Part shown: positions 8,191 to 15,905 of the stretch, piece by piece
How positions within the stretch are numbered: the stretch's first letter is position 1
Layout of the letters: every line of letters begins with the position of its first letter
Translations under genes and position numbers: made by a program
Notes under the pieces: model-generated
What the model saw: the letters and a program-made list of their open reading frames with translations, nothing else
The model's database searches: none
Told to the model about the DNA's origin: nothing
DNA from: Shimazuella alba
GTDB taxonomy: Bacteria > Bacillota > Bacilli > Thermoactinomycetales > Thermoactinomycetaceae
Reading direction: 5' to 3'
Assembly (NCBI RefSeq): GCF_009831235.1
Contig: NZ_WUUL01000018.1
Span: forward strand, 1-59,952
DNA length: 59,952 nucleotides

Positions 8191-8226
8191 TTTTGTCCCT
8201 ATAGGCGCTTATACATGCCTACAAGG

Positions 8227-8346
8227 TCACTTGATTATTCCCTTGTCGTGCTCATCCTTGGCCTGATCGAAGTCATCCTGGTTGGGTCGTTCCCGACCAG
8301 CTTCGGGAGCCAGTTCCATGGCACGAAGCATGACAGAGTCTTCCAT
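8227..8346 (-). CDS. 39-residue orphan micro-protein
   Basis: A short minus-strand frame encodes 'MEDSVMLRAMELAPEAGRER' followed by 'PNQDDFDQAKDEHDKGIIK'. AGAGGTGGGAAAGC is a good ribosome site for the ATG at 8346, and codon choice (GAG, CTG, GTC, GAC, AAG) matches the other scattered orphan genes rather than the AT-rich flanks. A hairpin follows. The product is strongly acidic and probably soluble. Function is unknown. It is short enough that an automatic annotation would probably miss it. Confidence 0.55.
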   Translation of the reverse strand: MEDSVMLRAMELAPEAGRERPNQDDFDQAKDEHDKGIIK

Positions 8347-8395
8347 TGCTTTCCCACCTCTAATGAACACGTACAATTTAACCTTATATCTACAT

Positions 8396-8689
8396 TTATT
8401 TAGTCAATATTAAACCAATTACTCTAATATAAATTCTGGAAGTTAAGTTTGATAAAATGATAAAGTTGCGATCATTCTTACGGAAATCTGTAAATTTATA
8501 TACTTTTCCCTCCCAATATACGATGGGGTTGTCTTCACCTCGGAGAATCATCCGAGCGCAAATGGAGAGGTTCACTTTCACGGTGACTACATCCATCAAA
8601 TCGAGTGGAAAGAGCGTTGCCTGCATCTCGCTCATGAGAAAAATCGTATTTGATACACCAGAACAGAAGATTGCCTTTTTGTATAGCAC
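8396..8689 (-). CDS. Doubtful chimeric small gene or fragment
   Basis: The 97-codon minus frame starts at a GTG without a ribosome site. Its middle ('MSEMQATLFPLDLMDVVTVK' to 'RGEDNPIVYWEGKVYKF') has G/C-rich third positions like the orphan genes, while the last 35 codons are very AT-rich. It may be the remains of an orphan gene whose 3' part was replaced by spacer DNA. A plus-strand frame (8457-8741) over the same region is also open. I cannot choose with confidence. Confidence 0.3.
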   Translation of the reverse strand: MLYKKAIFCSGVSNTIFLMSEMQATLFPLDLMDVVTVKVNLSICARMILRGEDNPIVYWEGKVYKFTDFRKNDRNFIILSNLTSRIYIRVIGLILTK

Positions 8690-8871
8690 TCAAAAATATT
8701 CATTAAGAAGTATCCCCAATATTATGGATGGATTAGATTGATGTTTTTTTGATTAATAACATACTCTTCATCGCTTCTACATTTAAATATAACTTTTTTC
8801 TTTTTATGTACTGCTTATAACTAATGCTATATAATGAAACTGTCATTGTCCCCCAACATGGGAGAAAAGTC

Positions 8872-9450
8872 ATGCAGTCAGTTCAGGTCATCCCTGGTCT
8901 CATTGTAGATCGGGAGATGTTCGATCGCGCAACGGAGGCACTCGCAACACACACGACGGACTTGGAGATCACCTGGGGGAATTTCATCGATCAGGACAAC
9001 TGGTTCTTTGTGCCCGACCCTGATGGAGTTGGATACAAGGCTGAGTATCTGGTCCTCCGTTCGGAGGATCGTACTGTCAAGATCAACCTCTGGATGAAGC
9101 CTGATCTTCGTGCCGGTGATGCTCCGATGCCCCACAACCACCCGTGGCCGTTCACAGCTTACGTGCTGATGGGCGGTTACACAGAGAGTCGGTACGAGGT
9201 GGTCGATGGCAAGGTCACCACCACCACGGAGGAGCATCGTGCTGGAGACAAGAACCATGTTCCGCTCGATCTCTTCCACGAGGTCACCGAGATCCACGAC
9301 CCTGGCCGGACGCTGACGCTGATGGTCTGTGGTCGTGGGAACAAGGGTCAGTGGGGCTACATCGACCCGAATACGGGCGAGTTCCGTCCCAATCAGCCCG
9401 ACCCGACGTTCCTGGAGCGTGCGAGGGAGATCAATCCTCGTATGCAGTAA
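8872..9450 (+). CDS. Cupin-fold orphan protein
   Basis: The 192-residue protein has a recognisable cupin core: 'APMPHNHPWPFTAYVLMGGY' (H-x-H of motif 1) and 'HVPLDLFHEVTEIHDPGRTL' (His of motif 2), consistent with one metal site, probably Fe, Mn or Zn. Single-domain cupins of this type include cysteine-dioxygenase-like enzymes, but no substrate can be assigned. I chose the ATG at 8872 because GGGAGAAAAGTC precedes it; the longer frame from 8824 has no ribosome site. Codon use is strikingly GC-richer than the surroundings ('GACCCTGGCCGGACGCTGAC'), implying transfer. It is monocistronic and followed by three tandem hairpins. Confidence 0.7.
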   Translation: MQSVQVIPGLIVDREMFDRATEALATHTTDLEITWGNFIDQDNWFFVPDPDGVGYKAEYLVLRSEDRTVKINLWMKPDLRAGDAPMPHNHPWPFTAYVLMGGYTESRYEVVDGKVTTTTEEHRAGDKNHVPLDLFHEVTEIHDPGRTLTLMVCGRGNKGQWGYIDPNTGEFRPNQPDPTFLERAREINPRMQ

Positions 9451-9482
9451 CATTCCTCGTTATTGAGGGATACTGAACAAAA

Positions 9483-9590
9483 CTCACAGAACGGTGGGTT
9501 ATTCCATCGTTCTGTGAGCCTCTTTAGGATTAAGCCTTCGGCATAACCCTAAAATGGGCAACTGATTCGTTCAGTTGTCCTTCCCATTTA
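9483..9590 (+). terminator. Three tandem hairpins
   Basis: CTCACAGAACG/CGTTCTGTGAG (9483-9493 / 9508-9518) is followed by a TTTAGG...CCTAAA hairpin with a GCC-TTC-GGC tip (9523-9552), then GGGCAACTGA/TCAGTTGTCC with a UUCG-type loop (9556-9580), extended by ATGGG/CCCAT. No long U-tract follows. The rest up to 9859 holds no gene that I can see. Confidence 0.55.
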
Positions 9591-9859
9591 ATATAATAGA
9601 TTGAATCTGCATGTCCTCTGGTTAGACCACACTTTTAAATTTCACAGTTTAAGTTGATTTTGTCACAGTTTCCTTTTTTTCAATCTGCATAATTCTGTAA
9701 TTACTGATTTGCCAAAGCTATATTGCATGATCTACTAGTTCCTTGTTTTTCCCCTACACTCAATGATCGGAGCTAAAGCCACTACTTAAAACTTGATTCA
9801 GGCGGTTTTTTTCTGCCTTTCAAAAGATTAGATATACAAATAGAAAAGGAGCCTCAGAG

Positions 9860-10258
9860 GTGTTCAATGATTCAACAATACTACATACAAAAAGCTCCTT
9901 TAAAAGAAAATTAGGATATGGAATTTTGATTTTCTTTGTAATTTGCGTCTTTTTTTTCACACTCTTTGCTGCCATTCCTCTAGACGAAGAAGCAGATCCA
10001 AATGTATTAAGTTTTGACCCAGAAGCAGCAGGATTAATTTATTTAAGTGCTTGTATTAGCATTTTTCTCTCCCTTATTGGATTATTTATTATGTATGTTG
10101 GAAAGTTATCATCAAAAGTAATCCTGATTATGATTGTAATTTGCTTGTTCGTAAATGGTTATCGTATCTTATCTCTTCATCAATACAACGATCGCTGTGA
10201 ACATGTACAAAGCAGTGTCTGTGTGATTGGAAAACCTAGTTTTCTTCCGCTTTGGTAG
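9860..10258 (+). CDS. Small integral membrane protein
   Basis: The 132-residue protein has three hydrophobic segments (about residues 19-40, 56-80 and 85-103) and a short C-terminal outside or inside tail with two cysteines ('RCEHVQSSVCVIG'). GGAGCCTCAGAG precedes a GTG start at 9860. AT-rich codons fit the host. No family is recognised, and the flanking genes are orphans, so no role can be inferred. Confidence 0.6.
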   Translation: MFNDSTILHTKSSFKRKLGYGILIFFVICVFFFTLFAAIPLDEEADPNVLSFDPEAAGLIYLSACISIFLSLIGLFIMYVGKLSSKVILIMIVICLFVNGYRILSLHQYNDRCEHVQSSVCVIGKPSFLPLW

Positions 10259-10406
10259 GCTGAAATCACACTCCCAAACATCTATGAAACACAAGATACC
10301 TTTCACACTGATAAATAGTTTTGAATGAACACTAAATCTAGAAATAAAAGTAAAAAAATGATATATTTGAATTCACAGCAAATCTACTCGTTGGAAAGGG
10401 ATTATT

Positions 10407-10655
10407 ATGCTGAAAAGTGGTACCGTCGGTAACAAGAAGGTCACGATCGATGGAACCGATGTTAAGTCGGTTGAATTCAACGATGGAGAAGCTTGTTACA
10501 CGGATGGTGTATCCCTCCGTGGTCGGGTCTATCTTTCCTCGGATGGGACTCTGTTCGAAGTACTCGAATTCAGTAACTCTGGAAGGTACTACTCCCAGCT
10601 GTCCGTAGGTGAACTCACAACGGATGCTGGTGTGACTGTTCGAATCTCCAGCTAA
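10407..10655 (+). CDS. Orphan beta-rich small protein
   Basis: The 82-residue protein ('MLKSGTVGNKKVTIDGTDVK', 'VSLRGRVYLSSDGTLFEVLE') is predicted by eye to be almost all beta strand, with no signal peptide. AAAGGGATTATT precedes the ATG at 10407. Codon use is GC-richer than the flanks. It is a single gene followed by a perfect 14-bp hairpin. No known family is recognised; a small structural or phage-derived protein is possible. Confidence 0.65.
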   Translation: MLKSGTVGNKKVTIDGTDVKSVEFNDGEACYTDGVSLRGRVYLSSDGTLFEVLEFSNSGRYYSQLSVGELTTDAGVTVRISS

Positions 10656-10698
10656 CGAATAGAGAATCTGATAAGTGGGTTCTCTTTATGGAACTCAC

Positions 10699-10732
10699 CT
10701 TGGGTATTCCTATAAAGGTAGGAATACCCAAG
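10699..10732 (+). terminator. 14-bp hairpin without U-tract
   Basis: CTTGGGTATTCCTA (10699-10712) pairs perfectly with TAGGAATACCCAAG (10719-10732). GACCCCAACAAAC follows, so there is no U-tract. The remaining stretch to 10971 shows nothing else I can support. Confidence 0.6.
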
Positions 10733-10971
10733 ACCCCAACAAACAGTAAACCTTTTCACATACATCATCTCTACTCTCTTGTATAATTATGCTATTAACT
10801 AGATACCTAATTATAATTCTTATTGTTCTCTAAATCTTCTATCTATGCTAGGTCTAAAGTTTTAATGAGATAATGTCTAAACAAACATGCCCTCTAATCA
10901 AAAAACACCTAAGATTTGAGGGCATTAAATCTATACACAAAATTCGCAGTAGAATTTGATTTACAGCAGGC

Positions 10972-11004
10972 CAGATCTGTACGGAACATATCCCTACAGA
11001 CCTG
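10972..11004 (-). terminator. Hairpin after the 11021 gene
   Basis: CAGATCTGTA (10972-10981) pairs with TACAGACCTG (10995-11004) with one imperfect pair, 16 bases past the minus-strand stop at 11021. Confidence 0.5.
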
Positions 11005-11020
11005 ACCCGACTCACAGAAC

Positions 11021-11329
11021 TCAGCCGTGATCACCATGTCGATCATCAATGACAGTACTGATCAATTCGAAGAAAGCCCTCTTGAACGCCTCCAGGAAAG
11101 GCTGAGAAAGCTGGTCTTCCGAGACACCAGGATTCTCCTGCTTGACCTTCTCCAGAACGGCATCGCAAAACTTGCCATAGTTCCAGTAGTTGGGGAACTT
11201 CTTCCGCATGAGAAGATCCAGCTGTCGGCTCTCTCGACAAAGGTCGACGATCTTGCGATGCAGCATCCCCAGGATCGGGTCCCCGGGAATACGTCCGACA
11301 GAGCTGGTCTTACCACACATTCCACACAT
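11021..11329 (-). CDS. Orphan small protein with N-terminal CxxC
   Basis: The 102-residue protein begins 'MCGMCGKTSS', giving a C-x2-C pair, and continues with helices ('LHRKIVDLCRESRQLDLLMR', 'FLEAFKRAFFELISTVIDD'). GGGAGTAAGTAT precedes the ATG at 11329. G/C-rich third positions mark it as one of the scattered orphans. Plus-strand and other frames across the same bases lack ribosome sites and have poorer composition. No family is recognised. Confidence 0.65.
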   Translation of the reverse strand: MCGMCGKTSSVGRIPGDPILGMLHRKIVDLCRESRQLDLLMRKKFPNYWNYGKFCDAVLEKVKQENPGVSEDQLSQPFLEAFKRAFFELISTVIDDRHGDHG

Positions 11330-11379
11330 ATACTTACTCCCTGTGAGTCAGTTGGTACTATTCTAATTTTACCAAAACA

Positions 11380-11619
11380 TCAACCTTTTTTCTTAGCATA
11401 GTAGTCTGTTAACATCCTACATATGTTTATAATCTCTTTTTCTAATTTCTCTAGAGATTTGATGGTATCCAATTTCTTCGGTCTAACAGAATAATTGATT
11501 ACCTGTTTCTCATCTGCAATGACAAAAGTATATTGAACAACCATATTTTGCTGCTTCTCATGATTCATCCTAATTTTAAGATGTGGAAACAAATTTCGAA
11601 TACCATTCAGGTTTATCAA
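11380..11619 (-). CDS. Hypothetical small protein
   Basis: The 79-residue protein ('YTFVIADEKQVINYSVRPKK', 'LEKLEKEIINICRMLTDYYA') has a short beta part then a charged helix. It starts with TTG at 11619, preceded by GAGGAG at good spacing. Unlike its neighbour at 11021, its codons are AT-rich and host-like. No function can be given. Confidence 0.5.
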   Translation of the reverse strand: MINLNGIRNLFPHLKIRMNHEKQQNMVVQYTFVIADEKQVINYSVRPKKLDTIKSLEKLEKEIINICRMLTDYYAKKKG

Positions 11620-11808
11620 AATAGAACGCTCCTCTTTTTCGGACTAATAATTTGAGGTAAAGATTAATCATTATGAGAGACTTCTAGGAACTTCGTTATA
11701 TATTTAAAAAAGAAATAAAACACTTTAAATAAACGTATAAAACATGTAAAATGATCCAAGGAATTCATAGGGAGTTCGAGCCGTAACAGATTTCGAATTG
11801 GAGCATCA

Positions 11809-12138
11809 GTGATTAGTTGCACGTTGAAGGATGTTGAAGGCTACGGTCCTGCATCTGGTTCATCCCTTGTCAAAAACGAAAAGATTACGACTAGGGAAAG
11901 GAATATCAGTGTAAAGGTAACTGTTCCTGAGACAACCATAGACTGCAACATTCGAGGAGAAAGGGGCCTTTCCCTCTCTCTAGAAGTTATCGTTTCTGGA
12001 GATTACACAGCAACCCGAAATCGTGCATGCCAGCAAACATTCACTCTCAAGGATAGGGGTCTGGAAGCAGATGTAACGGTCAACATCTTTCCAAATCGAC
12101 AAATCAGCGTCCTAGTAAAGGCTAATCGAAAGAAGTAA
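11809..12138 (+). CDS. Orphan beta-rich small protein
   Basis: The 109-residue protein starts at a GTG (11809) preceded by TTGGAG. It is rich in alternating valines and charged residues ('ISVKVTVPETTIDCNIRGE', 'LSLEVIVSGDYTATRN', 'ISVLVKANRKK'), suggesting a beta sandwich with no signal peptide. It has three cysteines. No family is recognised. It is a single gene followed 31 bases later by a perfect hairpin, as in the other orphan genes, though its codon bias is milder. Confidence 0.6.
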   Translation: MISCTLKDVEGYGPASGSSLVKNEKITTRERNISVKVTVPETTIDCNIRGERGLSLSLEVIVSGDYTATRNRACQQTFTLKDRGLEADVTVNIFPNRQISVLVKANRKK

Positions 12139-12169
12139 AAACTCCGTAAATATCCCTGTTGGATTCTTT

Positions 12170-12209
12170 CAGTCACCTTCTAACTGCTGCATGTAGTGGA
12201 AGGTGACTG
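12170..12209 (+). terminator. 11-bp hairpin without U-tract
   Basis: CAGTCACCTTC (12170-12180) pairs perfectly with GAAGGTGACTG (12199-12209) around an 18-nt loop; CCCCAATTCC follows. Confidence 0.55.
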
Positions 12210-12395
12210 CCCCAATTCCATTAAATATAACTACACTATTTTTCAGACATTGAACAGCTTATATTGGTTAATTCCCCCTCTAAACATTGGTTTCATTTAA
12301 ATTAAAAAGCTTCCATAGAATACTACTTTATATACCTCCTTAATATGCTTGTCAAATATGCAAGCCTTGAAAACAAATACACACTCCATATAAAA

Positions 12396-12428
12396 AAGCG
12401 ATCCCAAATTCTAGCATGTAGATCACTT
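12396..12428 (-). terminator. GATC-type terminator, copy 2
   Basis: AAGCGATC (12396-12403) pairs with GATCACTT (12421-12428), with one G-U-compatible step, and has a T-run on the minus strand. No minus-strand gene ends directly before it except the IclR gene, which has its own closer copy. The stretch 12210-12645 holds no other supported feature; the plus frame 12345-12668 is spurious. Confidence 0.45.
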
Positions 12429-12621
12429 GTCTCTGGCATGTTATGCACCAATTGGAATCAAAAAAATAAATCAAAAAACCTTCTTCCTTATACCAATGCT
12501 TCTAGCTATATATCAGTGCGTTCCTACTTGTTGATTCGACCAAACACTATTTTTATCCCATGTATATCATCTATCTATTCACAAATTATAAAAAAAGGAT
12601 GTTTCCCTAAAGATATCAAAA

Positions 12622-12652
12622 AAAGTGATCCCACGTTCATTCGGATCACTTT
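12622..12652 (-). terminator. GATC-type terminator overlapping the IclR stop
   Basis: AAAGTGATCC (12622-12631) pairs with GGATCACTTT (12643-12652), followed on the minus strand by TTTTTTT. The stem includes the TGA stop of the regulator gene (12646-12648). Confidence 0.75.
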
Positions 12653-13449
12653 CGCTCGTATGGATTAGGAAGTCTATAACCAGATGAAATAGAGAGTTGT
12701 TCAGAAACTTCTCGGAGGGCAGGAAGGAATACTTTTTCCAGTATCCCATCTTTTAAGGTGAATACTGGTGTGGCAATATTAACAGCAGCGATCACTTTAC
12801 TATGATTATTAAAGATAGGCGCTGCCACAGAGCAAATGCCGTTTTCAAACTCCTCATTGCTTACGGCATATCCTTGGCTTTTTATTTTATCCAACTCTTG
12901 TTGTAATTCAAATATCATCGATTTGGTGTAATGTGTGTACTTGTTTAACTCTGTCCCAACAAGCAATTCATTTAATCTTTCCGCCGGTTCAAAAGCAAGT
13001 AATAGCTTTCCAATCGCCGTTGCATGTGCAGGTAACCGAGACCCAACGGTAACATTGATCGTTGGTACCCCTCTGGCAGAAGCCCTTGCAATATATACCA
13101 CTTCTCTGCCATCTAAGATACCAATATGGGCAGATGCACCTGTCTCATCTCGAAGTTTCTCCAGATAAGGTTGAGCAATATCTGATAATTGAAGGGTATG
13201 GAGATAGGTAAAACCTAATTCCAACACTTTTGGTGTTAAGGAATATCGTTTCGTATGCTCATCCTGATCGAGATACCCGACATCTTGAAGGGTGTATAGC
13301 AGTCGAAAAGGTGTCGTTCGGCTCACTCCTAATTTATCAGCGATTTCAGCTAAAGATAGAGTTGGATTTTCTGCACTAAAAAGTTTAAGGATTTCAAGTC
13401 CCTTTACTAATGAACGCGATATGTAACGATCTTTATCACTAGCGCCCAC
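12646..13449 (-). CDS. IclR-family transcriptional regulator
   Basis: The 267-residue protein has an N-terminal winged helix (about residues 12-72: 'LEILKLFSAENPTLSLAEIA', 'DKLGVSRTTPFRLLYTLQ') and a C-terminal IclR effector-binding domain ('GASAHIGILDGREVVYIARA', 'GICSVAAPIFNN'). IclR proteins bind DNA as dimers or tetramers and respond to small aromatic or carboxylic acids. GAGGTAAGAA precedes the ATG at 13449. It is the last gene of the minus-strand arm and is the natural candidate to bind the paired 24-bp boxes at 21434 and 21710. Confidence 0.9.
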   Translation of the reverse strand: MGASDKDRYISRSLVKGLEILKLFSAENPTLSLAEIADKLGVSRTTPFRLLYTLQDVGYLDQDEHTKRYSLTPKVLELGFTYLHTLQLSDIAQPYLEKLRDETGASAHIGILDGREVVYIARASARGVPTINVTVGSRLPAHATAIGKLLLAFEPAERLNELLVGTELNKYTHYTKSMIFELQQELDKIKSQGYAVSNEEFENGICSVAAPIFNNHSKVIAAVNIATPVFTLKDGILEKVFLPALREVSEQLSISSGYRLPNPYERK

Positions 13450-13483
13450 ATTTCTTACCTCATTTCATACCTGTGTTTCTTAC

Positions 13484-14275
13484 TCACACATTTGCTAAAA
13501 AAGATCGTATGTGTTGATTGAAAGTAATGGAGTCCTCCTGATAACATAAATGACCTGTATCAGGGATAATTTTAAGTTTAGAATGACGTATTCCTTGATG
13601 AATGGTTTTGGACTCTGGCACTGGAGTGATTTTGTCCCATTCCCCACATATAACCAAGGTAGGTACATCAATTATAGGTAGTATATCATTTTGATTTGCA
13701 TGGTACAAAGCATATGTAACAGAACGATAGCCTGCTGGTCTGATTTTTGCATATATGCGTTTCGCTTCTTCCTGCATTTCCTTTGTCGCTTTGGATCCAA
13801 GTAGATTATCTGCCCGCTGTTCGGCAATCTGTTCACTGGAAAAATGCTCGATAGCGTGCAACCGATTACGCAGTTTACCTTCATTTTGATCTCCATCTTT
13901 CGCTGCTCCACCTCTTGTTCCACTTGCAAGGATCAACGCTTTTACCGATTGTGGATAATGTTTCATAAACTCAAGAGCAAGCGTTGAGCCCATTGAATGC
14001 CCAAGCAAATAAAAAGGCTCGATATTTAGCTGTACTGTCAGCTTCTTCAGTACATGAGCAAAATCAGCAAAATAACGAAACTCTGGCACTGGATCATCAC
14101 TGTGTCCGTAGCCAGGTGCATCCCACGCAATCACGGTAAATTGGTCTTGCAAGTCAACCAATTGCTTTTTCCAAGAATCCGCATTGCTTCCCAGACCATG
14201 GAGTAAGACAAGTGCAGGACCACTTCCTGCTTTGGCATAATGAATTTTCATACCTTCTATGTTGATATATGGCAT
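13484..14275 (-). CDS. Alpha/beta hydrolase, meta-cleavage product hydrolase-like
   Basis: The 263-residue protein has the nucleophile elbow 'LGHSMGS' (Ser94), acid 'CGEWDKITP' (Asp214) and 'PDTGHLCYQE' (His242), plus the oxyanion 'LLHGLGSN'. Size and order match MhpC/BphD-type C-C hydrolases that cleave ring-opened dienones. TAGGAGGTGGAGTT precedes the ATG at 14275. In this cluster it would act after the extradiol dioxygenase at 19880. A generic esterase cannot be excluded from sequence alone. Confidence 0.8.
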   Translation of the reverse strand: MPYINIEGMKIHYAKAGSGPALVLLHGLGSNADSWKKQLVDLQDQFTVIAWDAPGYGHSDDPVPEFRYFADFAHVLKKLTVQLNIEPFYLLGHSMGSTLALEFMKHYPQSVKALILASGTRGGAAKDGDQNEGKLRNRLHAIEHFSSEQIAEQRADNLLGSKATKEMQEEAKRIYAKIRPAGYRSVTYALYHANQNDILPIIDVPTLVICGEWDKITPVPESKTIHQGIRHSKLKIIPDTGHLCYQEDSITFNQHIRSFLANV

Positions 14276-14304
14276 AACTCCACCTCCTACTTACTACCAA
14301 TAAA

Positions 14305-15090
14305 TCAAGACAGTCCTCTAACAGTCAGACCTCCATTGCTATTGATCACCTCCCCAGTGATCGCTCTGGCTTGATCAGAAGCCAGCAAGACATAGGAAGC
14401 GACATGATCCTCAGGAACCATATACATTCGAAGCGGGTTTCGACTTTGAATGCTTGCTTTTTTCTCTTCTTTGCTCACTTGTTTTGCCAATCCTTCTAAA
14501 CTAGGTACTACTTTTAAATCGGTTATCGTTCCACCAGGGGCTACTCCATTGACCCGAACAGTTGGTGCAGCTTCAAAAGCAAGTTGTCTGATCAAACCGA
14601 GGACAGCATGCTTGGTAGCCGTATAGATGGTACCACCGCCATCTGGATAAAAGCTAGAACCTGAGACGGAGAAAATCATATTTCCTTTTGTTTTCATTAA
14701 TTCGGGCAAAGCTGCTCTTGCAGCGTGAAAAGCACCTTTCACGTTGATATCAAAAAGTTGTTGATACGTTTGCTCCAACACTTCTGGTTGATAATCAAGC
14801 AACTTGACAAAACCATCAAAGAGACCAGCATTTGCTACTAAACAATCCAGTTTACCAAACCGCTCGATTGTACATGCCACAGCTTGCTCATTATCCGAAT
14901 AACTTCGAACATCACCTTGATAGGTCGCTACTTTCCCCTCAAACTCATGATCTATTTCCACTAGTCTTTCTTTGGAAATATCGAAAACCAAAAGATTTGC
15001 GCCTTCTGCTACAAATCGATCAACTATCGCTTTCCCAATCCCTGCTCCACCTCCTGTGATTAAAACTGTTTTTTCTTTTAACCAACGCAT
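14305..15090 (-). CDS. SDR, cis-dihydrodiol dehydrogenase (BphB/HcaB-like)
   Basis: The 261-residue classical SDR has the NAD site 'GGGAGIG' (residues 13-19), 'VANAGLF' and catalytic Ser143, Tyr156 and Lys160 ('YTATK'). The opening 'MRWLKEKTVLITGGG', 'DRFVAEGA', 'SFYPDGGGTIYTATKHAVLG' and 'VRVNGVAPGGT' follow the cis-2,3-dihydrodiol dehydrogenases of biphenyl and phenylpropionate pathways rather than generic SDRs. It should oxidise the cis-dihydrodiol made by the Rieske dioxygenase at 23192 to a catechol. It lies 18 bases from its upstream neighbour in the minus-strand operon. Confidence 0.85.
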   Translation of the reverse strand: MRWLKEKTVLITGGGAGIGKAIVDRFVAEGANLLVFDISKERLVEIDHEFEGKVATYQGDVRSYSDNEQAVACTIERFGKLDCLVANAGLFDGFVKLLDYQPEVLEQTYQQLFDINVKGAFHAARAALPELMKTKGNMIFSVSGSSFYPDGGGTIYTATKHAVLGLIRQLAFEAAPTVRVNGVAPGGTITDLKVVPSLEGLAKQVSKEEKKASIQSRNPLRMYMVPEDHVASYVLLASDQARAITGEVINSNGGLTVRGLS

Positions 15091-15107
15091 CTACACCAGA
15101 TCCTTTC

Positions 15108-15890
15108 CTAACCAATGTGTACACAATTGTAGAGGTTTTTTAAGGTTGAAATGACGCTAATGGCAGCTAAATAACTCGTCTTTGGATTACTCGGCATTGG
15201 ATCATTTTCAACGGTTAATGTCATTTTTCCAAATGAGCCCGTTGCTTCAATCGTATGGTTATTTTTTCCGACGTATGGATCTGCGATGATTCGTACTTTG
15301 GTATTATCCACTCCTAATCCAGCAAGCGAGAGCACAATTGCTACATTTATATTTTTAGGGAACTTCGAAATCGCATCTTTCGCAGTGCCTTCAAACAGAA
15401 TGACTTCTTCGTCAACCGTTTCTTCTAGCAGCGCCTTTGGAGGCTTTCGTGTCGTTATCGAAACAGAATTCAGTTCTCCTACTGATTTTGCTGCTTTTAA
15501 AATATCTAAACCGCCAATTGCACCAGATGGCAAATAGATAGAAGTATTTGTATCATCACAAAGCTGTTTTAATTCGGTGAGAAAATCAGCATCTGCTAAT
15601 GCTCCAACACTTACGAGTAACAAATTCTTTTTACTCTCCAGTATTCTTGCTGCGTAAGCTTCAACTGCTTGGATGGTAGCTGCTTCTATTACGAGGTCAA
15701 GATCTTCTTTTATAAATTGATCAAAATCGTCATATAACTTGGTTTTATATGGAACTGATATCGCATCTCTTTTCGGTTTCACTCGAGTGTATACTGCTGC
15801 AACTTCTGCCTTTGGAATCACTCGCTCTAAGTTGACGGATCGCAAAATATATTGTCCAATGTTACCGGTACCAATTAATCCAATTTTCAT
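15108..15890 (-). CDS. L-aspartate dehydrogenase-like (NadX family) oxidoreductase
   Basis: The 260-residue protein begins with the Rossmann motif 'MKIGLIGTGNIGQ' and contains the family stretch 'LPSGAIGGLDILKAA' and 'ITTRKPPKAL'. Characterised NadX enzymes oxidise L-aspartate with NAD, but NadX-like proteins also occur in aromatic catabolic clusters, where their substrate is unclear. The following gene towards 14305 is the dihydrodiol dehydrogenase, so a role in catabolism rather than NAD synthesis is inferred. No nadA or nadC lies nearby. Confidence 0.75.
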   Translation of the reverse strand: MKIGLIGTGNIGQYILRSVNLERVIPKAEVAAVYTRVKPKRDAISVPYKTKLYDDFDQFIKEDLDLVIEAATIQAVEAYAARILESKKNLLLVSVGALADADFLTELKQLCDDTNTSIYLPSGAIGGLDILKAAKSVGELNSVSITTRKPPKALLEETVDEEVILFEGTAKDAISKFPKNINVAIVLSLAGLGVDNTKVRIIADPYVGKNNHTIEATGSFGKMTLTVENDPMPSNPKTSYLAAISVISTLKNLYNCVHIG

Positions 15891-15905
15891 CTACGATTCC
15901 CCCAA

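Noticed and set aside
8878-9453. 191-codon minus-strand frame over the cupin gene
   Set aside because: Antisense shadow without a ribosome site; the plus frame has cupin motifs.
11027-11401. 124-codon plus-strand frame over the gene at 11021
   Set aside because: It is antisense to the gene with the good ribosome site; its composition is that of a shadow.
12345-12668. 107-codon plus-strand frame
   Set aside because: No ribosome site, very AT-rich low-complexity product, and it overlaps two terminator hairpins and the IclR stop.
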